Below are positions 50,801 through 62,800 of a DNA stretch of 64,000 bases, piece after piece (position 1 is the first letter of the stretch; every line of letters starts with the position of its first letter). The translations under genes were made by a program, and so were the position numbers. Below the pieces are notes generated by a model, which worked only from the letters and a program-made list of their open reading frames with translations, was not told where the DNA came from and made no database searches. The stretch comes from Fratercula arctica (taxonomy: Eukaryota > Chordata > Aves > Charadriiformes > Alcidae). The stretch is taken from assembly GCA_947846985.1 (NCBI GenBank), contig CANTUZ010000001.1:33690727-33754726 (forward strand), in the 5' to 3' direction.

Positions 50801-53800
50801 CACACTGTGTATTCAGGCTGTCCTCATTTGAGTTAACAACCTTTGGCACTTCTATCAGACTGGAACCACTGCAGAGATCTTCTAAGAACCAGGAAGTTGT
50901 AACAAAATTCTGGATAGACCCTATTTTATATTTCACTAAGAAGAAAGAGATTATAGCAAACGTATTGAATCCAAGTTTTTTCATTGTTTCTCATGACTCC
51001 TCTTCCAAGGTTAATATGGCCAATTTGAGTAACTTCTTCAGTATCTCAAACATAGCCATGCAGATGCATTGCCATGGCTCCTTATTTTACAAAGAAGTTA
51101 TTCTATGCATACAAATGTATGTTTTCAACAAGCTCAGAGTTCACTACCTTACATTATTAAGTACATGTATGAGCATCAGAGATTAATGTTTCCCAAAGGC
51201 TCTAAATTCCAGTGTATCAAGAGATGTATGTAGGGTACTAATCTAAGAATGTATTCTGACACTTGACTGACATGCATTATGATGAACAGGGATAACAGGG
51301 TTGTCACCTTGTTTTGCAGACTACAGAAGCAAAGAATTAACAAAAATAATTCGTGTAGAGCGCACAGGTCAAGCACAGTTCTATATGCTGGAACTGACAT
51401 TACCTTCTACAGCATCCTTGGAGTCTTCATCTTTATCTTCTGTTCCATCACTGTATTTTAAAAATAAAACAAAAATATTAGTACAATCCAATATATGCAC
51501 AATAAATGTAGTCAATCCTAAGACTGTGATGAAGGTTAAAGGACAGGAAGATCAGAAAAGAATTACAAAGTGATCATGAAAAGAAGCGTTGCTTCTCACA
51601 CCATTTCATGTTGGAAACAGATTTATCGTCAACTTCACAAGATTTGCTCTTAGGGAAAGAAGGGAAAAAAGAGAAACAAGAAGGGTGTTAAAAAGAAAGA
51701 CTTTAATATGAAGACATTTTAAAATAAGAAGAACACTTGTTGATTTTAATTAAGGAGGACAGATTAGTTTTATTTCATATGTGAAAAGGCTGAGCCGTCT
51801 TATGTCACAAGTATGAACAGCTATAGGTTATTCAAAGCTGTAAGTCATAAGCATTCTAGAAAAATCAATTACCAAGCAATTTTGCAAGTTTCCACAAGCT
51901 AAAGGAAAAACAGAAATCCTGTAGGAAGCAAGCTCTAGTTTGCATGAAAAAGTGAATCTAAAGACTTGTAAAACTGCAAGCAAGAACATGCACAAAAGGG
52001 ACCTTTCATTTTGCAAGCAGAACACATTTGTCAGTTTAGCACAGCAAAATTTAACCATTCAGTATGGATTAATTAATGAAGAAATCATATTGTGATTAAA
52101 TGAGAAGAGTGTGAATAATGTATCAGCGTAAAAAAAAAGCACGCATTTTTATTTTCCAAAATGATGATTTCATGCATTAATTATGAGGAACCCATCTGGT
52201 TTATATTTCTCAACTCAACCAACCTGTCTGATGTTGGAAAGGATAAATTCTCCTCATACATATCCCCTTCTAAACCAAGACTGCTCCAGCTACTGCTGTT
52301 ACCATTACTGCCAGGAGAAGAAGAGAACACAGCTGAACTAGAAAAGAACAATACCTCAAACTAGAACCTTCATTTTCCTTAGAGCTGTTTTGTCAAGACA
52401 TTTAATGCAAGAGCATTGAAACTTCCTAAACAGGTTTGCTGGAACCGAGTACAAACATGATTGTCAGTGCTATGTGCACAATAATGCAAAACTGGTAAGT
52501 TTCAGTACACAGGTGAAAGTATTAATTTGTACTCATTAATTTTCCATATCAGTGCTAGCAGTAATTCTGTCCTCAGGTCTAAGCACACTGCTCGTTATTT
52601 ATACAAGCTCAGCAATTTCAATATGATTACTCATAGGAATATGGTTCCAACTATAATATTTGCTTAAGGACTAGCTAAGAGTTATTAAAATTATACATTG
52701 TGAAGACAACTGCATAAATAAAATCCTTCCAACTCACTCCAAAAATCCAGCAATGATCACCAACAGCCTGATGAGACAGAATTCTTAGAGCAAATAAAAA
52801 AATATTTTTAAAAAAAATTCCGAATATTGTTCTACAAGCTCATTTTTTAAAAATGGGGGGGTTACAGATCAGTAAAAACAATACGAAAAAGATGAATTCA
52901 CTCACAGTTCATAAACATACTGCATTTATTCCATGACTACATTCAAGCCAATGCAAAGAACTGAAAAAACTGAGCATGTCCTTACACTGGTACATTTCAG
53001 GTATTGTAATTAGCAGAGTTTGTTAAGTCTGTGCCTATGTACAAGACTGAGCTACTCATATGATTAAAACTCCTGTTCCCCAACTTCATACCTCCCCCAG
53101 AGTATATCTGGAAGCTTTCCAAAATAGGATTTCAAGATAACCAGCATTCTTTGAGAAAGCTAGATTGTCTACTATAGATGGTATATGACAAGCCATGAAG
53201 CAACTCCAGAGAACAACTGCTGCAAGAAGATGCCTTCTTTACTTAAGTTTTGCATGACTGTTAAAGCTCTTCTTTTCCACTCACTCCACTCAAGGCAAAT
53301 ACTAAAATTTAAAACCACGAATGGTGTAAAGAAACATTTCAAGGGACAGTCATTAATCTATTTTAAGAGTCTGACAGTAACATCACCACCTATCAGTGTC
53401 TTTTGCTTTTCCAGTACACCTGCTTGGATCCTAATTTCAAAACAGTAACAGCAGGTTAGCAAGCCTGTAATATGAACACACCCTAGCAGACAAATATACA
53501 TATATATAATGTGTGCAAAGAATAATCAAACAGTTCTCTCGTTATGCAAAAAAAGAAAAAAGAAAATTAAAGTGCAGCAGCTTCCAAAGAAATCCACTTG
53601 ATTTGCACAGAGAATGCTAAACCCGGTCTTAAGAAAATTTCTCAAGCTACTGTGTGAGACTATCCGAAGTATTAAATTTGGTTTGAATTACATGGATAGA
53701 AGAGATTTAACATAGCCTATTGATACCAATACTTTGCACTCAAACAGCCTCTTTCACTTAAAGTTATAGATGCATAACGTAAGTGGAAGTAAAAGCTGCC

Positions 53801-56800
53801 CCAATTCTCAGACCAAAGCAAAAAAAGCATTTGCAACCTAACAGAATGACCTCAGGCATACTACTATTCTGATTATGTAAGAGATTAATATATTTTTAAG
53901 ATGGCAAACTTAGTCTGAAATAATCAGATATTTAACCATATGATTATAATGCATAGCAATGTATAAGACTTTTTTGTAATGTGATCTTTATTTTGTTTTA
54001 AGATGCCAAACTAACAGTCTTAAAAGTAAAGTCCTGCAACCACAGCACAAGCAATACACAAAGGCATTATAATGCTTCTGTAATGCTTCATGCAGTTCTT
54101 CAACATGAGCCAGCAGAGGAATTACAAGAAAAGCTTTCAACTTATATATATATACACTGTACATATGGGAACTATAACTCAGATCATCTGCTTTGAGATT
54201 CTGCATTAGGTACATACAGCCAAAGGCAATAGGCTTCTGCTCTGAATTATAACCTAACCTGAATGCTCTGATTCATGCCCTGGAAAAGCCTATGTCTATG
54301 CCTATACCTATACAGTAACTATAGAGAAAGCTTAACACTATTTTATTTCTAATTTAAAGTAACTAACATTAGGCACACAAAGCAGAGGATACAAGAACTC
54401 CCCTGCATAACTAACTTTACCAAGTCTGCTAAAGAACTTTCATTCCTATTTCCATTCAAATGGATCGTGCAAGGATCGTGCTTTGATAATTCTTTCCAAG
54501 TTGTCTTGCTGTCTTGTTTACAGATAGTTTAATCCACTGTGAAGTACTGAAGTATAATTTTTATATTGATCTGAGACACGGACGGCATGTACCACTTCAA
54601 CAGAGCCAGTACAAAAAATGTTTTTTTTTTTCCCCCTGAAGTAAAGCAACTCAAGGTAAACTGAACTGGACCACTATAGCTTGTACTGTTGTGTTGTTTT
54701 CTGGAGATTGTGATCCTGTGTTCCAAAAAAATTTCAACTGCCGTAAATAGCATTTCTGGGTTTATTATTACGAAGATAATTTCCAAAATGTCAGCTAAAG
54801 GAGTCTCAAGTATGAGTATCCATTGAACACTGCAAACAGCTTGGAAAATACTGGGGGAAGGGATAGGTCCTCTCTCACCAAGTAAAACTTGTCTAATGTT
54901 CACTATGCCTCTTAATTATATTGTACCAGCACTACTAAAAAATTGGTATAATGATTACCTAGTACCTCAAAGATGGTACAACAAGACTGCTGACAGCTGC
55001 TTAGACACAAGGAAGCCACTTGCATTAAGAAACAGCTGCCAGGGGAGCAATGTTACCTGATAGTACATTTAAATGTTTCAAATTGACATGGTTTACATAT
55101 AACCAGCCCTAACTATGAGGAAAAAAACCAAAACCAACCAAACAAAAGAAACCCCCAAACGCCAAACTTTCAGCTGTTGTAACTGCATAATGAATGCCCC
55201 TTCTATGACTGAATGGCATTTTCCTGTTTAATAAAACAGTTTATACTAAAAAGAGGAAATGAAAGCAACAAATTTTCATCAGTGCCATGCAATTTTTTAT
55301 TTCTTTATTTCTTTAGAAGATGATAACACTGTTCTAGAAACAGCGTTATTACTGAATCTTGTTTTGTTACAGAAGGTTTCCCCCCAAATATATTTTTACT
55401 CAGGGCAATAACCCCAGGTCCTGTCACTTCCACCTGCTAAACCTCAGCAACACAAATGAACACACATGCTGCTACCAATCCACAGCTGGCTTTGTAAAAC
55501 TAGCTCATCAATTTGTGCATGCCAGTTTCTTCTGCCAACACCTTACTGTCCAAATTATGCCTCCCCTTCTCTGAGTAAAATGCTAATTTAGTTCACTCCT
55601 CCTCTTACGAGCCACAGATTTTCTTCCAAGTTATAGAAATTACCTTCTTCTCATTTAAATCTGTTTTGAGGATGATAAACAAACAACAAATACAACATGA
55701 GCACTTCAGGTACAGCAATATTCTTAAACTTTTTTTTTTCTAGCATCAACTAACCTATATTTTATTCACTATTTGTAACTGCCAATATACTGAATACTAT
55801 TCCTTATACTCTGGATTTCATCATGTAAGTCTGAACTCATTTTCACTCAATTCAACAACAGATGATATTTCATTAAAATAACTTTAAGGCAATGTATTCT
55901 CTTACAAAATTATTCAGTTGTATGAGTGATAAATCATAGTAGTGGTTTGATTAATTACTTAGTTCAGCAAACCATGAAAAATATTGTACACATTTAAGTG
56001 AGTAGTTTCACTTTGATACCAAGTAACCCATTTGTACATTACATAAGGAAGTATATCTCCCATATTTTCTCCCATCTCAGTGATGCTGTAAGCACTAACT
56101 AAAACCAAAAAATTTCTCCCCCATTTCTGCTATTCTTCAACAGAAACGCTGATCTTTCTACAGTAACATAAGTGGTATATCAATCATAAAAAACTAACCT
56201 TACTCATTCCTCATATATTCCTTATACAGAAGCTTGGGCCACAACTCTCAATATAATTTTCCCTGGCAACAGGCAGAGACATTGCGTATCTTTAAAATTT
56301 CCATTCTAATATTCGTTAGTTATCAATCAGCCAGGGGAAGTGTTGTGAGAAGCTCCATGGAAAATGTTACTACCCTGAACAGGTAAATTAAAATATTACA
56401 GACCTGTAAGCTCATGGCTAGTGGTACATAAATATTCCACCAACATCAGTTAGAACAGCTTATAAATTCAACTCCCAAAAGAGATAAAAATTGCTGTTAA
56501 AGCTTCTCATGCAAATTCTTCAAGAACAGATGATTCTTAATGATTAAGTTTTAGTATTTCAGAGCAAAACTAAAAACCAATACTTTCCAGTTGTATTTTA
56601 TGCATCGTGGTTGTTTTTAAAACGTCTGTATCCTTTGCTAATACTTAAATTATATACGTACAGTTTTACTTGATGTGACTCCCTGATATCAATGCATACT
56701 CCACACATTTACAGAGTGTATAATATGAACATTCCTGGGCAACAACATTTTGTAAGAACACACAAACATAGTATCAGAGCCCTATATAATAAAAGGGTCA

Positions 56801-59800
56801 TTGTGAAGAAAAAATAAGCTCTTCTCCCCCAGCCCCCAGGAGAAAACCACCTGAAGCCAAGTAATTTGACATCAAGATAACTGTTTAACTATACTAACAT
56901 GTTTATAATTACCTGTCACTGAGGTGAAGAAAACTGCTGCTCTCATCAGGATGTTCATCTTCAAAACTTAGATTGGACCAGCTGCCCGTGCTATCATCAC
57001 CAATACTAAGACTCATCTGCTGGCTAACAATAGATTCAACAGAGTGAAATCCTTCTCTTCCAACAGAGCTAAACAAAAATTTAAGACAAAAACATCACTG
57101 CATTTCATGCTGATCTGTGTTAGTTCACTTAGAGCAATTTAACACCATTTCAAAGATACTAAATTCCAAGGGAAAAAAAAAAGGGGGGGGAGGGGGGACG
57201 ACACCCATTAATTTGTACCCTATTCTCAACATAAGAAATGGAGCAACCAAATGAATTTGAAATTTCATTGCTATTTGGAATTCTTTCACAGAGGGAGTGG
57301 CACAAATAATTCTCTCATTGGGAAGATTATTTGCTATAAAACACAGAAGGCATTTTAGTCTTACAGACTGTCTTACAGAAACTTTTTAAGCAGAAGACTT
57401 AACATTTTTGAACTTGTTCACCATAGCACAGTTTGGCTACTTCTCCCTGCTTTCAGTACAACCAGCTACACGGTCTGCTGTTGTAGGCAAAGTGCTGAAG
57501 TACCCATTTGTGTTTAAAACATTAGGATTCCATTTTTTAAAAAGGTCTTTCTGTAGATAAAGATTTGTCTTCCCGCTTCAAGAAAGTGTAGCAACACATG
57601 ACCCATACAGAATTTTTCCCCCAGGAAAAAAATTTAAAACCTTATCCAAAAGACAATCAAGCAAGTATGCTCAATAGAAGGTAGCCTTTAAAAAGCAATT
57701 AAAAAGATCTAGTTTGATAACTTTAAAGAAGCTTGAACGCCTTAGGAAAAAAGGTTACAATATGAGAACACGCAAACTGTGATTACCTACATAGAAATGA
57801 AGTGGTAGAAAGTTCAAGAAAAATTACCATCCTACTACCACGATAGCAAGGAGCCACTATTTAAAAAGCCACCCTTAACCACATCACAGGCAACACTTTG
57901 CTCCAGCAAGCGCGATTTTTTGCAGACAAACACATAGCTTTGAATAAATAGTTTAACTGTTAGAACTAGAACCCATTTGGGCAATAAAAAGGTGATTTTC
58001 CCCCATTTTTTTTTACAGTTATGCCAGGACTAGCAACAGTTCTTTTCTCCACATAAGGCAGCTTCTCAAAGAAACATGCATTACACACCATACATTAGAT
58101 GACTATGTGAGAAACATAAATTTTGTCATGTTAAAACTGTAATATTGCCTCTTTGCCAAAGATATAATAATAAATGGCATCTCTTTGAAACCTGTATTTT
58201 ATTGCTGTTATATTCTAACTAGAAATTTTAAATAATATTTTAAGAAGTCATTCAGAAAAAGTATCTTTGATACTGCAGGTATAGAAAACCAGCACCACGT
58301 TACTACTATTTTTTTGGTCACACACTAAGGACTCAACTCTGTTGTACAGAGAGCCACAATACACATCTTATTAGCATTTTTACGCTGCTAGAATTTTTAC
58401 TTGAATGCTTTCACTGAAAGGTCATAAAAATTAAAACAGATCTTGTCGTTTTCTGCAAAAGTTACCCCCCTCCACAAAACAAAAACTTTCATTCACCTCT
58501 ACAGAGCACAAGCTAGTATGTATGGGTTTCATATCAAACCTTGAAAATTTTAATTCAGTCCCACTGTGGCCATTCATCTACTGAACATATAAAAAAATAA
58601 TTTTATTATTCACCATGATGCCCCTCTAGAAACCAGGAAAAGAAAACTTTAGCTATTGTGAGGAATTCCCCCCACAAAAATAGTAGGAAAATAAACGTTA
58701 CTATAAATTGGAAAAAAAAAACATGGTAAAGATTGCTCTTGGACCTGAAGAGGAGGAATTTCAAGTCACACTGATCACTGCAGTCTGTTTTAAGAAAGAG
58801 TTGCCGTTTGCCCCAAAGTCACTGTGGCACATATTTCCTATTTATAGGCCTATTAAAGGAAACAGTATATTAGCCTTTGCTAAATACACAAGAATTTGAA
58901 AGTCAGTTCCTTGTCTGCTGTATTACTATTGTATAAGCTAAAGTGTGTTTTCGTAAGTTGTTTTTTCTTTAAGTAATGAGAGGCTTTTTTTCCCCCAATA
59001 ATAAGGACACTGTCACAACACAGCCATAATCAAAATAAAACCTTCATACTATAAAGCAATGGCTAGTTTGGACAGTACTAGATGTTGGTCCTACTGACAA
59101 AAGCAAAAATAAACTTTTTAGAACAGAAGAGGAAATACAGGTAGGGAACAAACCTGGATTCTGTCATGGCTCACAGATCAATAAAACACATAAAGTGTAC
59201 TATTCCCTACTGTAGGTAAAAATAACAGCATTTCAAGTTGAAATAATAAGTTCCAGTTAGCCACCCACTGGAACATATGCATGCTGATATACACAGAAAC
59301 CTTGGTTTCAAGCTCACACAGGTGGAAAAAAGCCTTTTTTTTTTTTTTTCCTAGTTCTGAATCATTTAAACATCACCAGAGGAATAAAAAGAAAACATGC
59401 AGAAGTGTGTATTTCTTAAAAAAAATAATTAAAAAAAAATCCTTCTGAGCACATATTGGTATGAACAATCCTTCTTTTTCTGGTACAGAATGCAACAAGT
59501 AAGAGAAAATTAATATTACCTTATGTTAACTGCCTGACCAATATTAGTCATAGCTGATGTCATTATTTCAGTAGTAAGGCTTTCAGCAAAACTGACTCCA
59601 TCTTGTCCAATACCACTGTCAGCTGTCAGACTTGTGTAACTCAGCTCTCCTTCTGCTTTCTCTACGGCCGCAGTAGCCCCCTTGTCAGAAAACACTATCT
59701 TCTGTTCTACATCAACGTGAATTTTAGGAATATCAAGCTGAAACACTCTTGATTTTTGACAGGCACCACCTAAACCAGAATGAAGAAAATGCCTCACTGG

Positions 59801-62800
59801 AATGGAGGACTCTTGCGCAGGCAGATGATGAGACGTACTTTCTGTACAGTACCGATGTTCCTTCATGCTGCAGCATCTACAGACAGTTCCAGAAAAAGGA
59901 GACAGTTTCTCAGTGTATGAGAGCCTATCCCCATTTTTTCTGTTTTCAGCCACATGGAGAACAGCCGACTCTAAACCCATTTCTAAAGTATCATCTGCTA
60001 CTTTCCTAGCATATTGTTCTATAGTTTGAATAATGCCTTCACTGTAGCCACTTTCATTTAAACTGCCTGTACTATGATACAGTTTATGATCTGGGGAGAA
60101 AGGAAGAAATGTCCTAGAAAATCTCGTTTTAATAAGATCCCCTGTGACTTCATCAAATTCAGTCTTTTTATATAGACAGGAATCTGTCAGAGACTTTGGT
60201 AAACACGTTCCCGACATTTTCAATTTCTTCCTGACATCACAAGTGATACTGCGAGCAAGGGATTCTGAAAAATCTAACAACTCCATGCATTCTGTTCTCT
60301 GTGTGCCAATACTCCTTTCGCATGTTTGGTCTTCACAGCGATGAATGCTGCTTTTCACTTGCTGTACTGCATCTTTATTCACTGCTTTGATCAGCTCCAG
60401 CTTACCATTTACCGGTGCGTTTTGCCCTGGAAGTATCTTTCTGTTGTATCTCAGTTTGGTTTTTCTAGCAGCTTGCTGTAAGCCCGATTTGATAGACCTG
60501 TAAACCAGTCTGCTAGCATACTGATCCATCAACAGTTCAGCATTACCACCTTCTCTTTTCAAAACTCGAATAATATGATCTGCATATTCATCAGTCACGC
60601 TTTCACAGCTTGGGTATTTGGAAGTCAAACCTGTCATGCCTGAACCTTGCGGTAAAGGAAGTACAGATGCATCTCTCTCCGCCAGCCACTGGTCCCCGCA
60701 CCGTTCTTTTGAACTATGATCTTTATCGCCTTTTCTCAGATAAAGGCAATCCACCTGACAGTTAACCCGCTTCAACCTCAACAGTTTACAATGCCTTGAT
60801 TTCACCATCTTCTTGGCCTCGTTGATGACTTTTCCTGCCATATCACCTGCATAATTCCACAAAGAAGTGCACGTCTCTTCTGGGATGTTTATAAATGCAG
60901 TATATCCACATCTTTTGTTTTGCATACCTAACTGAACCTGTCTATCAGCTTCTCCTTTGTTGGTTTTACCATCTAAATGGGAAGCAGCCATTTCAGTCGC
61001 TATTGAAATTATATGACTAGCTAAGCAATCTGCATACTGGATGGTTTTTTCTGAACACTCCTCTTTCTCAATGGGCATTTCAGAATGATCTTCGTCTTCA
61101 CTACTTTCCACTTCTTCAGAAAGCGACCGCATGAGTTTCAGCATAAATTCCTCATTTTCCAAAGAGTCACGTTCAGTTTCAGACAAACCAGCAATGGATG
61201 GATTGTACGGTGTAGAAGGTGGTGTTGCAGGTGCAAATTCCTTTGCTAATTCTCCCTTGAGTTTCTTAGATAGTTTTCTTAGGTTTCTTTCAGAACTGCT
61301 TTGACACGGTACTAAAGGGGTTGGTGGGGGTGTACCAGGCATTACACAGGTATTTCCATCTTTGAGACTTGATTTATCTTCCATCTGCAAAGCATCTTCA
61401 CTGCCAAACATCACTGAAGAAAAGCTATTTGCATGCAGAAAACAATCAGCCTGCCTGTAAGTCAAAGGTCCTAATGATGGTTTCTGAGTATCATGCTTTT
61501 TTGAGGGCTTGTTTAAGTGTGTTATTGAGCAGCTTCCTGCGTCAGTGAAGTCCTCTAGAACCTGCCTAGCAAAAGTCACAGTGGAACAAGACGGTGGTGA
61601 TTTTGAAGAAATCTTGTGTCCTTTCTGTTCCTGCAAATAATCTTTAGGTTCTGAAAAACACTGAACAGAATGAGTTGGAGTAAGAAATTTACATGGATTA
61701 TTTGAAGGCATCTGCTGTTGTTCCACAATGACAGAAACATTACTTTGTTTCTCAGCCTCTTGCTTCTTTATTACAAATTGTTCTTTTCTACTGATATCTG
61801 TGTAAGTCTGTGAGCTCACATTACATGCTAAATTCTCACTAGTGTTGCACAACACAGTTTTACTTTCATCCACAGATTGTTTTATGACATACTTGGCCAA
61901 CTGATCTGCAAACACATTCTTGGGGAAATCTTCACCAACACATTGCGCATAAGGTTTTTTATCTATTATTTTTCTTGTTAAAAAATCTGTATACTCTTCT
62001 ACTGCTTTTGTTACTCTAGATGAGGTTATGGCTTCATAAGCTTCATTTACTATCATATCTACCATAGTTCCAGAAAAAGTATTAATGCCTTTCGACCCAC
62101 TTGTTAATTCTGAATTATTGTTCATTCCAGATCTGTTATTTGTTTGTTTGGTATCGTTTTGGTTATGTAAGTGTGATGGAGTACTTTCAGTACTTTGACT
62201 GTGATCTGAAGTTAGGTATATATTTCTGTAAGAAGTGACTTCCTCCTCTCTCTTTTTGCTTGTGAAAAATGGATGAGTGGAGTCTTTGTATACTTTCATA
62301 CCGTCATCAGAATTCGGAGCAGTAGATACTTTTGCTTTATAAGCATCAGAGGAAATCTGATGTTGACAAAGAGCTCTTCCAGCTGAGGGCACAGGTATTG
62401 AACTTACAACACCAGAGGTGCAAAACAGAGCTTGCTGTACTGTATATTCCTTCTTGGAATCTTGGATTGGCTTCAGTGCTACCCTATCATTAAAATTAGG
62501 AAAAACTGTGGAAGTCTGTGTTGACTCTAACATACTTTCTGCGCTCACATATTTGATGTTGTCCATGGAAACACTAATGGCTGCTTGTGTTGTGAAGGTC
62601 ACATCAACCTGAGATAGTTCAATAAAAGCCTCCTGAATGACAGATTCAGACAAATCTCTGGCATAGGATCTTACCACTCTGTCTTTATAATCAAAAGATG
62701 AAGGCTGTGCAGCTGTAGGTGTCGATGGATACGAAAACTGGCATACTTCCATTATTCCTTCAAACACAAGTTCTTCAGCAAGCTCTGCTGCAAACCGGGC

